Shown: positions 36,954 through 47,278 of the stretch, one piece after another
Layout: the number at the start of each line of letters is the position of its first letter
Position numbering within the stretch: the first letter of the stretch is position 1
Source: Geosiphon pyriformis
Taxonomy: Eukaryota; Glomeromycota; Glomeromycetes; Archaeosporales; Geosiphonaceae
Direction of reading: 5' to 3'
Assembly (NCBI GenBank): GCA_016748015.1
Contig: JAAOMT010000714.1
Location: 1-64,000, forward strand
Length of the DNA: 64,000 nucleotides
Position numbers and translations under genes: made by a program
Notes under the pieces: model-generated
Database searches by the model: none
What the model was told of the DNA's origin: nothing
The model's input: the letters and a program-made list of their open reading frames with translations, nothing else

Positions 36954-37558
36954 TGTCTAATGAATTGAATATTAAGTTTGCTGCTCTTGAGCACAGTTTT
37001 ACTAGTCTTATAAGACAAGTTAGTAAGGTGGCTAAGAAGTTAGATACACTTGAACCAATAGTTTCTTAGTCTAGTTCTGAATATTAATTATTAATGATCT
37101 TTTTATTACAGAATCAAGGAGCAAATATAGTAATAAGTAAGAGTTTAGATGTGATTATTAGTGATGAAACTGTTGTAAGAATGGTATTTTTGAATAATTT
37201 TTAGATTGGAAAACAGTTTAAGAAGTCTTTCAAATACAGTTCTATGCTTTTTGACCAAAGTAAACAATAAGAATTTGGGCTTAAATTTTTATTTATCTCA
37301 ATAACTAATCTTATTTGGAAAATTACTACATGTAATATTTAAAATATTAATATTTCTGTTAAGCAGAAAAATGTTTTTTATTGGTATATAAATAATAAAT
37401 GCTTAGTTTTAATTGTTATAAAAACAAAGTTAAGATTTAATTGCAGGTCTTGAATAATAAACAAATTTAATAAGATTTGGATCTTTACTTCTGAACTGGA
37501 AAAAAACTTTTCAAGTATTAGTATGGTGGTAATTTTAAATGTCTTTTTAGCTCGTCAT
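36954..37558 (+). pseudogene. LINE: coiled-coil segment and endonuclease start
   Basis: A frame near 36,960-37,070 reads IKFAALEHSFTSLIRQVSKV then AKKLDTLEP, a short heptad-like region. From about 37,310 LIWKITTCNI-stop-NINISVKQ, then VLIVIKTKL and IFTSELEKN, correspond to the start of an apurinic-type endonuclease (the 'x-x-CNVRGIN...TETKL' pattern). The frame continues to LNVFLARH at 37,558, where the Ty3 element begins, and resumes at 47,279 with HMSKVKEIL. Confidence 0.65.
37555..37558. repeat. Ty3 target-site duplication, left copy
   Basis: TCAT here and CCAT at 47,279-47,282 flank the Ty3 element. Removing the element and one copy restores the LINE reading A-R-H-M-S-K, so the 4-bp duplication with one transition is credible. 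Confidence 0.65.
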
Positions 37559-38361
37559 TGTTACCGGAGGTTTTTGGTCTCTTTTCTTAAATGTTGTTAA
37601 TGTCTGTTTGTTGTAAATTCACGTTTTCTAGAAGTAGTTGAACCTCCAATAACTGAATTTATTTTCAAATTATCTTCTATAATTTGAACTGCTGGGCTTA
37701 TGAGTGGAATGGCCAATTCCGTGCCAGTTGCTTTATGTAGTTATGTTGTAGTAAACGTCAACTCTTTCCCAGGAATTGCTCGTCTGGAAGCTCACTAAAA
37801 ATGTGTAGTTACTTTGCTGTGAAAGTCAACTCTTCTACAGGAATCTCGTCTGTAGGCTACCCTAATGATTGTAATAAAAAAATAAAAGAAAAATAAAAGA
37901 AATGTAAAAGAAATAGAATTTTGTCAAGAGAAACGTTTTCTATCCAGGCCTGGAGTCACTAACAGCTTATTGAAATTGGTAGCTAATCAATTTCAAAACG
38001 TTAGTTGTGNNNNNNNNNNNNNNNNNNNNTCTTTGAACTTGCACTTTTCTCTTTGCTACAATTTGGGTGAACTAAAGATACATTTTGGCAAATTTACAAG
38101 TTATTTCACTGAACTATTGATTATTTCGGCGAATTTTCATTAATTTCGGCGAATTTTGACTATATTAAATGGTTCAGGGTATTGTGTAATTTGATCATCT
38201 TAATTTCTAGAGTACAAATCGGATTATTGATTGAGTAATAATATTTGATAATTTGGCTAATTTAATAAGTGATAATCGAAATGATAATAATATGCTAATT
38301 AATAATAGGAATTATGAAGATAATTTCGTGCTAATTAATAGCTAAAATTCTACTAGTAACA
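37559..38361 (-). repeat. downstream LTR of the Ty3 element (contains assembly gap)
   Basis: 803 bases including 20 N. Compared with the other LTR, the 20 N stand for 186 bases (46,761-46,946), which gives a true length of 969, exactly that of the other LTR. Differences in the 783 comparable bases are 21, all transitions. Confidence 0.92.
38010..38029. other. assembly gap (20 N)
   Basis: Twenty N in the LTR. From the sister LTR the missing sequence should be close to 186 bp, so downstream coordinates are compressed by about 166 bp. Confidence 0.98.
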
Positions 38362-38960
38362 TAATCTCCTCCTTAAGACTGAGCTCTGTCATAATCCAAG
38401 CACTATCTGTGATGTCAAGATAATAGTCCAGAATAATTGAAGTGATTTGGTCTGAAAATTGTTGAAATTTCAGTTCTGTGAGTTTGCCAATGTATTGAAC
38501 TTTCATTGGTTGCAGTATTAAATTTTGTAGGACCTTTTCGCAAGTGTTGAACAAATTATAGAGTCTAAAAGCTGCTCTAAGTTTGTAGCGAGTGTTTGTT
38601 GGTCCAGCTGCTGCCTTAAATTCATTGTGAATTTGTTTTTGTACAGTCTCAGAAGTGATGTTGGTTGCTTCAAGTTCCAGTTTTCGTTCATAAAGTGTTT
38701 TTCCCATGTGAAAATATCTATATATAGGGGTATATTCATTGTTCTGTTCATTGAGGAATAGTAAAAGTTTTTGTTGCAATGTGGCATTTGGTGGAATGTC
38801 AATAGGGGCAATTAAAAAGTTTTCTTTTAGTGCTTGCTTCAAAAGTTCTGGTAATCTATTTCCAGAGTGACTTCTTGTTTTTCTTCTATAAGAGTGATAG
38901 TTCTGAGAATTATTTACTATTGGGCTGTGATTTCTTTCTGAATGTATTTAATTTGACTTC
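38342..38960 (-). CDS. unrecognised ORF downstream of integrase in the Ty3 element
   Basis: Minus-strand frame open from about 38,960, first ATG at 38,842 (MKQALKENFLIAPIDIPP), 166 residues to a stop at 38,342 inside the LTR. Visible parts: ITSETVQKQIHNEFKAAAGP, YKLRAAFRLYNLF and LDITDSAWIMTELSLKEE. It is Leu/Gln/Lys-rich and has no membrane segment, so it is not envelope-like. A second short frame, 39,050-38,925 (MIIPQNIQQISQKLM), precedes it and may be its original start. It is the longest unbroken non-pol frame of the element, suggesting a real third product. Function unknown. Confidence 0.5.
38365..38374 (-). other. polypurine tract
   Basis: The minus strand reads AAGGAGGAGA three bases before the downstream LTR (TTATGTTAC), the expected plus-strand primer site. 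Confidence 0.7.
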
Positions 38961-39204
38961 CATTAATCGTTATGGACAAGTCAGGAAGTGTTTTCAAAGC
39001 TAACATTAATTTTTGAGATATTTGTTGAATATTTTGGGGAATAATCATGATAAAATTGACTAATTAATGAAAAGGGAGAATAAAGAAATTATTTTTGGAT
39101 ATGGGGTTTTATTTGTTTTTGGGTTTGGGTGTTTTTGTAATTATATACTATTTTTGTCTTTGTGTGTTATTAAAAGATTATTGTAAAATTATGTTGAATT
39201 AAGT

Positions 39205-40400
39205 GTTCAAGTTTGGTTGTTGTTCTATTATAATTATTGGTTCTAAATTTCGGGGAATATCTTCAGGATTAATTAAAGGGGAATGTGTACCAATTTGTGG
39301 AATTAATAGTTCAGGATTGTTTTTAGAATGATAGTGTTTCAATCTGTCTCCATGTGCAACTTTTGCTAGTATTTTGTCATCAAGTCTTAACTTGTATGAT
39401 CCATTGCCTAGAATATCGTGAATATAAAATGGTCCATTCTATTTGTTTTCAAATTTTCCACTCCATTGTTTTTCAGCCTTAGTTCTGTGTAAGAGAACTT
39501 TATTTCCAACTTTAAATTCGTTGGTAATGGGTGGTAATTTGTTGTCATGTCTTTCTTTTTGTTGAGCTTGGAAATGTTCAATGTGAGTTGCTGCTATCTT
39601 TCTTTTTTCTTCTAGTGTACTAAAAAGAGTGTAGACTCTTTTTTGGAGTGTTTCTTAAAAGTTTTTTTCATTGATTGGTTGCATTAGGTATGTTTCCACT
39701 GTGAAATTAATTGGTAGTATTGCTGTCTTTTCATAAGTAAGATCAAATGATGTGTGTTTCATAGTATCTTGTTTTAGTGTTCTGTATGCTAGTAACACTG
39801 ATGGAATAAAAATATTCCATTTCTGCTCAAAATCTGTTGAGACTTTGGCTAAAGATTCACACAATGTTCTGTTGAAATGTTCTACAAGTCCATTTGTTTG
39901 AGGGTAATAAGGTGATGATAGAGGTTTTTTGATATTAAACCATTCAGAAATTTTTTGTATCAAGTTGTTTACAAAATGTGTTCCTTGATCAGATAAAAGT
40001 TCAATTAAGCATCCATGTCTACAAATAATGTCTTCATAAATGAAATTTGCTACTGATTTTGCATCTGCTCTTTGGATGGCTCTAGCTTCAGGCCATTTGG
40101 TAAGATAATCTACTGTTACTGCAATATAGTGATTTCTTTGGGTTGTAATAGGTAATAGTCCAACTAAATTAATTTCAACTCTGTCAAAAGGTTGTCCAAC
40201 TTTGATTGGATTTAAAGGTTCTGTGAGGCGAGTTCCTTCTCTTCTTTGACAACTATCACAAGATTCCACATATTGTTGAATGTCTTTTTGCATATAAGAC
40301 CAAAAATAATGTTCAAGAGTTCTTTGAATTGTTCCATCTCTTCCCAAGTGTGCTGAAAAAAGATCTGTGTGCATGTTGTATAGAATTGTTTCTTTTTCAT
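39205..40400 (-). pseudogene. Ty3 integrase, catalytic Asp replaced
   Basis: The zinc-binding HHCC part is visible (AHLGRDGTIQRTLEHYFW ... CDSCQRR). The core has EINLVGLLPI, where the first catalytic Asp is Asn (codon AAT at 40,168-40,170), then LLSDQGTHFVNN with the second Asp, and PQTNGLVEHFNRTL with the Glu. The C-terminal part has KVGNKVLLHR and GPFYIHDILGNGSYKL, a GPY/F-type module. Stops interrupt at 39,655 (an apparent Gln codon changed) and near 39,440. Integrases join the element's DNA to the genome; this one cannot. Confidence 0.88.
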
Positions 40401-40738
40401 TTTCCTGTACTAATCTGAGTGATTGGTTTAGATTTTTACAATTTTTGTAATAGATTTTGTTGTGGTGTATAAAACATTGTTTGGATTGGTGTTATAATTG
40501 ATGTTTTTCACTTGGAAACCAATTTTCTGGCATAGTGAGAGTTTCCAAATAGTTTTTAATGTTGTTGTAATTTTTTGGATCTATTGTTGTTGATTTTGTT
40601 GTTTGTTTTGCTGTTAAATTTGTTGGTGTTTTGTTGGTTTTAATATTGTCTCATTCTTGAGAGGCTGTCAATATTAGTGTGTAGTTTTCCTGGTTTGTGG
40701 TATACAATATATTTGTAGTCTGCTAAGAAGTCATTTCA

Positions 40739-41122
40739 TCAAGACTGTTTGGCACTTTGTTCAGTTTTCTTTTTATTAAGCCATTTGAGACCAATATTGT
40801 CAGTTATGATATTAAATTCTTTTCTATTTTTCAGATATTGTTGAAAATGTTTAAAAGCCCAAATAACTGCAGCAGCTTCCAATTCAGTTGAGTTATATTT
40901 GAGTTCTGTTGGCTTGAGTGTTCTACTGGCATAGGCAATAACTTGTTCCTGGCTATTTTCATCTAATTGTGATAGGATGGTACCAAATGCTATATGTGAA
41001 GTATTAGTGGCTAGTTGGAACCATTTGTTGAAGTCTGAGTAAGCAAGAACTGGGACTGTTGTCAATCTTGTTTTGAGAGTTTCAAAAGCTTTTTGTTGTT
41101 CTTTCACCCATTTGTATGACAC
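40739..41122 (-). pseudogene. Ty3 RNase H domain, catalytic Asp replaced
   Basis: The frame reads WVKEQQKAFETLKTRLTTVP (the RT-RNase H connection), then FQLATNTSHIAFGTILSQ, where family members have Asp before the Ala/Thr-Ser (here Asn, 41,003-41,005), then YASRTLKPTELKYNSTELEA with the Glu, and FNIITDNIGLKWL with the later Asp. The frame ends at 40,739; between it and the integrase frame the sequence is broken by stops. Confidence 0.85.
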
Positions 41123-41129
41123 ATTTTTG

Positions 41130-41890
41130 TTGGTGAGATAATTGAGTGGTTTTGCAATTTCTGAGAATTCTTTAATGAATTTCCGATAGTAGGAGGCTAA
41201 TCCTACAAATTTTTATAGCTCTGTGGTATTTTTGGGAGTTTGGAAGTTTTTGACAGCACTAATTGTTCTAGGGTTTGGTTTGATTCTATTTTTGCTCACA
41301 ATGTGTCCAAGAAAGATTAAGCTTGTTTTTTCAAAGTGATATTTCTTAATGTTTAACTTTAATCTTGTTTTCTATAATTGTTGAAAAACTTCTCACAAGT
41401 AAATGAGATGAGCTTCAAAGCTTGGTGAGTATACATTAGTGTTATCAAGATAAACAACTACTGATTGCCACAAGAATTCTTCATATACAACATCCATGAG
41501 TCACTGGAATGTTGCTAGTGCATTGCAGAGTCCAAAAGGCATAACATTGAACTCATAGTTTTCTCTTTGGGTAGTAAATGCTGTTTTGGGTCGGTCTTTT
41601 GGATCTATTTCGACTTGCCAATATCCATTTTTCAAGTCTAAAGTTGAGAAAAACTTGGCTTTTCCTAGAGCATCTAGTATGTCATCAATTCTTAGAAGAA
41701 GATAAGCATCTCCAATTATTACACTGTTCAATTGGTGATAGTTAACACAAAATCTGATTTTTCTATTTTTCTTTTTGACAAAGACTACTAGTGAGACCCA
41801 AGGACTTCTTGATGGTTGAATCAATCCATTATTGAGTATTTTCTGAACTTCTTCTCTGATGAATTGGTGGCTGGCAGGTGGTACTATGTA
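41130..41890 (-). pseudogene. Ty3 reverse transcriptase, YLDD reads YLDN
   Basis: Frames in order: SPWVSLVVFVKKKNRKIRFC, VNYHQLNSV, KAKFFSTLDLKNGYWQVEID, KTAFTTQRENYEFNVMPFGL, then a stop at 41,501 where family members have Arg (a CGA to TGA change), then VVYLDNTNVYSPSFEAH. The active-site second Asp is Asn (codon AAC, 41,441-41,443). It continues FLGHIVSKNRIKPNP and YYRKFIKEFSEIAKPL. RT copies the element RNA; the lost Asp and the stops make it inactive. Confidence 0.9.
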
Positions 41891-42424
41891 AGCTTGTTGA
41901 CATTTTGGTAGAGCATCTTCTGTATGAATCTAATGTTGAACAATATCTGTTTTTCCCAAGTTATTGTTGTTTTTTGTGAATATATCTGCAAATTCAGCTA
42001 TCAATTGTTTCAATTGTCTTTGTTGTTGAAGTTCTAAGGGACCCATGTTGATTTGAGAGAGTTTTTCTTCTAAAAGGTAATAGTTTTCAGTGGTGAAAAT
42101 GATATTTGGATTTGGGAATAGAGTGTGCCTTATAATTTCGATGAAATTAGAGACAATTTGAGAGTTTTCATCTTGAAAAATATTGCTGTATATGATTCCA
42201 ATTTCTAATTTGTTTAATAAGACAATAGGGTAATTATTGGGATTGTAAAATGTAACTCAAAATTTTTTCATTTCTTTGGAAATATAAACGTTTGGAATTG
42301 AGATTTCATGCTTCAAACAAATTTGTTTATTGGATTCAAAGATTTGTTGGGTAATAGTGGGTTTTGAGCAAGTGTAAATTTCGTGATGTTCTCCAAAAAG
42401 TAAAATGGTAATTGGTTGAGGAAG

Positions 42425-43090
42425 TTAAAGAATCTGGTGAAATTCATTTTGTATATTAAGAGCTATGTTTACTGGAACTGTAAATCGTCTAGTTGAACCA
42501 AAACCTTGCATTCCTCTTTCACTTTTTCCCAATTGTTCTCTGTTGTTAACTGATTGTAGACCCGAAATATTGATTAAGAGTAGGTAAATTGCTTGAGCAA
42601 TTTTTTCAGCATGTTTAATCTTAAATGGTTTGTCTGTTTCATTCTGCAACATGATAGTAATGTCTCCAGTGTATCTTGCATCTATAACTCCTTCTCTAAT
42701 ATTGATTTCTTTGCTTGCCAATGATGATCTGGAGGCAATTTGAACCATTGCTCCTGGTGGTATTTCAAGAGCAATTTTGAAATTGATTTTTGTCAAGGAC
42801 TTTGGTTGAAGAACCAAAGTATCTTTTCCTGGGTATTTTAGATCATATCCAGCATCAATTTCGTGTGCTTTTTCTGGTCTGATTCCTTGGCCATGGTTGT
42901 TAAAATATTTAAGTTGTAGAGGTGATTGCTTTTCAAGAAGATAGATGGGGGTGGTTGGTAGTTTTTCTACTAGTTCAGATACTCCAAATTCGATTTCATT
43001 TTTATCATTCTCATCTGGCAGAGGAATGCTAAGAGCATAACATTCTAAACACCATTGGTCATCACAAGACATAACACATTCTTTACACAA
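42425..43090 (-). pseudogene. dUTPase domain of the Ty3 element
   Basis: All five dUTPase motifs are readable: 1 EIDAGYDL, 2 ASRSSLASK, 3 GVIDARYTGDI (catalytic Asp kept), 4 KIAQAIYL, 5 MQGFGSTRRF, where the glycine after GFGST is Arg. The 221-codon frame has no internal stop. dUTPases hydrolyse dUTP to dUMP and limit uracil incorporation during reverse transcription. The domain lies between protease and RT, with a Cys-containing N-terminal part (MCKECVMSCDDQWCLEC). As part of a dead element it is classed as a pseudogene, though this module is the best preserved. Confidence 0.88.
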
Positions 43091-43790
43091 TTGAATATTT
43101 ATTTGCTCTAATCATTGAATTTGAGCTTCTTTGGTTGGGTATGTATGACTTGCAATTTGGTAATAGGTTTCTATTTTCATCTTCATAATCAAATCCAGCT
43201 AATTCTATGGTATACTCAATGTATTCAGCTTCTTTCATTTGGCAGACATCTTCTTGGGTGGCTCCATTGATCAATGCTATTGTTAAGTCAAAAATCATTT
43301 CAGTATTATGAGGGTAGTGGTAAAGTTTACTGAGAGCACTGTTGTATGCTGTATCAAATAGTGTTCCTCTTCTGACTTTTTCTGAAATTGATAGAGCATA
43401 TTGACAGGTCTGATTACATACTCCTCCTTTCATTGCAACATCAATTCAGTTGCATTCTTCTGATAACATATTTCTACATATAAGGCAAGGAGTGTTGTCC
43501 TATTTTCCACTCCTTTTAGAATATCCAAATCGTTCTTTATGGCATGCTTTGCAAAAGTAGCAGGTACAAGTTTTATATTCCTCTTCTGGAAAAATACATG
43601 CTCTCATTGATGAAAGTTTCTTGTTGTAATCTTTGCATTTAAGTGGAATATAGGGTGGTTGTTTCTGTGGTTCTGGAGTAAAATATCTAACTTTCTTCCA
43701 TCCTCTTGATTCTTCAAAAATCTTTTGTTTTGTTTTCTCAGCCCAATTAGATGTTGATCCAAGAGCCATGTAGGTTTCAGTAAGTAGCAT
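43083..43790 (-). pseudogene. Ty3 Cys-rich linker between protease and dUTPase
   Basis: Two frames, 43,500-43,790 (PEPQKQPPYIPLKCKDYNKK, TCTCYFCKACHKERFG) and 43,083-43,433 (GGVCNQTCQYALSISEKV, FDLTIALINGATQEDV), separated by stops at 43,497-43,499 and near 43,450. Several CxxC pairs suggest zinc-binding. I do not know its function. Confidence 0.65.
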
Positions 43791-44489
43791 TTTTTTTTTC
43801 TCTTCAAATTCAAATACTGGGGCTTTTTCTGATTGTTTGTTAAAAGTACCATAAGTAGCAAGTACTATGGTGTATTGTCCTTGGTATGAGATTTTTAGTT
43901 CTTGAGTTTCCCAATCTAAGTTTGCATTGGCCTTAAGAAGCCAATTATTTCTGACCAGAGCTTAGTATTAGGGTGCATCCATGACTAAAACTTTGACTGG
44001 AATGATAATTCCATCAATGGTAAATGGGAAATTGTCAATTTCTCCTACTGGTGTCTTTTTCATATCATCTGCTATAACAATTACAGTTTGAGCTGGTCTG
44101 TCAACAGTTCTTTGAAGCTGTTACATTAATTGGTAGGTAATAATACTTCTGGCTGATCTACTGTTTAGAATTAATCGGATGGGTTTTCCTTTTACTGTAG
44201 CTTCAGTGTACATGGCAGTGATAGTTTTTTGTTCATTAGCTGCTGCATTATTAAGCAAGAATGGTGATTCATTTGCTTCAAATTCGAATGGAAATATATC
44301 TGAAAGATTGGCATTTTGGGCAATTTGGGCTGGTGGAATAGTATTGTTGGAAGGGTTTAATCTTGGTGCTACAACTTTACCTTCAGAAAGTGCAGATTGT
44401 TGAAAATCCGATCTTTCAGGCATTATAAGATAACTGGGTTGAATGTGATAGTGATTGGGTTTTTGCTGACCAGAATTTCGGGGAACCAA
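43791..44489 (-). pseudogene. Ty3 aspartic protease, catalytic Asp replaced
   Basis: The frame reads AMYTEATVKGKPIRLIL then NSRSARSIITYQLM; in retropepsins the motif is D-S/T-G, and here the Asp is Asn (44,163-44,165) and the Gly is Arg, both explained by G-to-A changes on the coding strand. A stop follows at 44,121. The downstream part has TPVGEIDNFPFTIDGI and VKVLVMDAP, normal for this fold. Proteases of this type process gag-pol; this one cannot. Confidence 0.85.
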
Positions 44490-44794
44490 CTGGTTATTTG
44501 TATTGATTCTATTGTTGTTATTTTGAAATTGATTTTGAGATGTAAATGAGTTATGTTAAACCAATCTTCTGACTAGTACTTGATATTGTTAAATGGGTGG
44601 TGTCTGATATTGCTGAATTGGCAAAGGTTGCTGATATTGTTGCTGTATTGGTTGTAAAGCTGGTTAATAGTAATTGTTTTGATTTTGTGGTCTTGGTAAA
44701 TAATAAATTGGTAGTGAAAGTTGGTAATAAGATTGTTGTGGTGAAGAATAACGTTGATTACTCTTATTTTGTTGGTCTCTTTGCAATTTCTTGC

Positions 44795-46264
44795 AATCTC
44801 GTTTCCAGTGTCCTGGAATTTCACAATAATGACAATTTTGAAGTTGGTTGTTGAATGATAATCCAAAATTGTTTTGGTTGCATTATTGTGGAGGTGGATA
44901 TCTTTGTGGTGATTGTTGCTGTTGTTGTTGGTTTGTGAAGTAGCTTTCAATCTTCTTTGTGAGTTGGTTTATCTTTTTTTCAGCTGCTGAACTGGTTTCT
45001 CTAATAGCTAGATTGACAAGTTTGGTGTGATTTGCTTCTTCCATAGCCATTTCATAGTTCTTTGTATGTCTAATGACTGTTGCTAAGTTTTCTGGAGCAT
45101 GTGGGCAAACTTTCTTGATTAATTTGTTCTTTAATCCTGCAATAAACTGATCCAAAATCTGGGCATCAGAATAGTAATCATTGGTTTCCAATTGTCGAAT
45201 CTGTCGAAGGAGTTTGTTGAATCTTCCAAGATAGATTATAACAGTTTCAGATGTTTCTTGTTTAATATTGTGAAAGTAATTACAGAAAGTAATAGAGATG
45301 TTGTTGTCAATAAATTGTTGTAAGAAAGCATTTTTAAATGCTTGCCAGTTTTCAAATGGTTCTTCTAAATTTTCAAATCATTTTTCTGCTGTTTCTTGGA
45401 AAAAGTAAGAAATTGCTTTGAGCATTCTTGCTGCATTCCAACTATTTGCATCTCCTGCTTTTTGAACTTTGTCAAGCCATTCTTGAGGACTGATATCATT
45501 ATCTTCACCAGTAAATTCTGGAATCTTTGCAATGTAAGCAGTTGCTATTTTTTTTTGTTTCCTGTAGTTTTTTCTTGTTCTGATTCAGTTTCTTCACTTT
45601 TCAGACTCTCTGAATGATTACTTTTGTTTTCTTCTAAGTAATCAATAATATTGGCACTTGTTGATATTGGTTCCTGCTGTTGAGTAGAATTTTTAGATGA
45701 CTGATAATCTTCTAGTCTGGAGAAACAGTTAAGTGGTAAACTTGGTGTTTGTAGTTGAACAAGTGAAATTGGAAATAGTGTAATAGAAAGTAGTAATTTG
45801 ACACTGGTTTCTTGTTCAGGTGTTTGCAAGTGTTTAGCAGTTGTTTTTTGTAGTATTGGAGTGTTTGAAGTGGTTCTTGAGTATTGCTTCAATTTTTGTT
45901 TGCCTTTGTTGCTTGTTTCTGTCTTTGATTCAAAATTAATAGAGTATTGAGACTGTACTGGGTAATTTTCTTTACAATACTCAATAATGTTAAAATTAAG
46001 TTCTTGAAAATAGGTAGCAAGTGTTTTACTGTTCAGGTCTTCTGTTTTCAATTGTGAATAGTGCACTAAATTATTGTAGAAGTTGCTTCTAACTTCTGAA
46101 ATATTGTAGTTTCTAAAAAGATAATTGTTGATGCAGTTTTCATTGTATTGGCATACTGATTTCTTGACAACTTCAATTCTGTCTGAGATGTTGAATCTTT
46201 GCTTGTAGTGGATATAAATTGACTGATAATACTCTAAAGTTGCTGTGTTTGGTGTGGTCGCCAC
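44795..46264 (-). pseudogene. Ty3 gag (capsid and zinc knuckle)
   Basis: The first frame, 46,264-45,545, starts with a GTG (GTG GCG ACC) and encodes an acidic Ser/Gln-rich N-terminal part. It ends after a nine-A run; a shift at that run joins IATAYIAKIPEFTGEDND and the Retrotrans_gag capsid (EWLDKVQKAGDANSWNAARM ... RFNKLLRQIRQLETNDYYSD ... ILDQFIAGLKNKL), which has one TGA where Trp is expected (near 45,380). After a Gln-rich stretch and a stop, a CCHC knuckle CHYCEIPGHWKRDC lies at about 44,795-44,836. Gag packages the element RNA. Confidence 0.82.
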
Positions 46265-46291
46265 TTTGAATTTGTTATTGCTGTGTTATTT

Positions 46292-46307
46292 CCATGGGAG
46301 AGCACCA
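46292..46307 (-). other. primer-binding site
   Basis: Minus strand TGGTGCTCTCCCATGG, two bases inside the upstream LTR. It starts with TGG, the complement of the tRNA CCA end. I cannot name the tRNA. Confidence 0.7.
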
Positions 46308-46309
46308 AA

Positions 46310-47278
46310 TGTTACTGGAGGTTTTTGGTCTCTTTTCTTAAATGTTGTTAATGTCTGTTTATTGTAAATTTACGTTTTCTAAAAGTAGTTGAACCTCCAA
46401 TAACTGAATTTATCTTCAAATTATCTCCTATAATTTAAACTGCTGGGCTTATGAGTGGAATGGCCAATTCCGTGCCAGTTGTTTTATGTAGTTATGTTGT
46501 AGTAAATATCAACTCTTTCCCAGGAATTGCTCGTCTGGAAGCTCACTAAAAATGTGTAGTTACTTTGCTGTGAAAGTCAACTCTTCTACAGGAATCTTGT
46601 CTGTAGGCTACCCTAATGATTGTAATAAAAAAATAAAAGAAAAATAAAAGAAATGTAAAAAAAATAGAATTTTGTCAAGAGAAACGTTTTCTATCCAGAC
46701 CTGGAGTCACTAACAGCTTATTGAAATTGGTAGCTAATCAATTTCAAAACGTTAGTTGTGTTGAGGGAATTTCAAGTGTAATAATTTAAGGATTTGGTTT
46801 TCGAATATTTAATTTTGATTTGATTTTGTAAAAAGTGATTTGTTCTAATTAAGATATCTAAAATAAGATACTATAGTAAGATATGGGAAGGATACATTTT
46901 CTTGAAGAGAGAAGCTCTTCTTTTATACAACTTGTTGTAGTACTAGTCTTTGAACTTGCACTTTTCTTTTTGCTACAATTTGGGTAAACTAAAGATACAT
47001 TTTGGCAAATTTACAAGTTATTTCACTGAACTATTGATTATTTCGGCGAATTTTCATTAATTTCGGCGAATTTTGACTATGTTAAATGGTTCAGGGTATT
47101 GTGTAATTTGATCATCTTAATTTCTAGAGTACAAATCGGATTATTGATTGAGTAATAATATTTGATAATTTGGCTAATTTAATAAGTAATAATCGAAATG
47201 ATAATAATATGCTAATTAATAATAGGAATTATGAAGATAATTTTGTACTAATTAATAGCTAAAATTCTATTGGTAACA
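46310..47278 (-). repeat. upstream LTR of the Ty3 element (complete, 969 bp)
   Basis: Bounded by TGTTAC and GTAACA. It contains the 186 bases that are missing in the other LTR's gap, including a TATAC-containing stretch near 46,925 that could hold the promoter. Most differences from the sister LTR are G/C there against A/T here. Confidence 0.93.

Larger units (their letters stand above)
37559..47278 (-). mobile_element. Ty3/gypsy LTR retrotransposon with dUTPase domain
   Basis: A 9,720-bp element bounded by TGTTAC...GTAACA, coding on the minus strand. Order: LTR (46,310-47,278), primer-binding site, gag, protease, Cys-rich linker, dUTPase, RT, RNase H, integrase, an extra ORF, polypurine tract, LTR (37,559-38,361). 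Every coding module has stops or changed catalytic residues, so it cannot move by itself. It sits inside the LINE and is therefore younger than it. dUTPase between protease and RT is an unusual order. Confidence 0.93.

Noticed and set aside
44179-44854. Plus-strand frames in the gag/protease region
   Set aside because: Antisense of the Ty3 coding strand.
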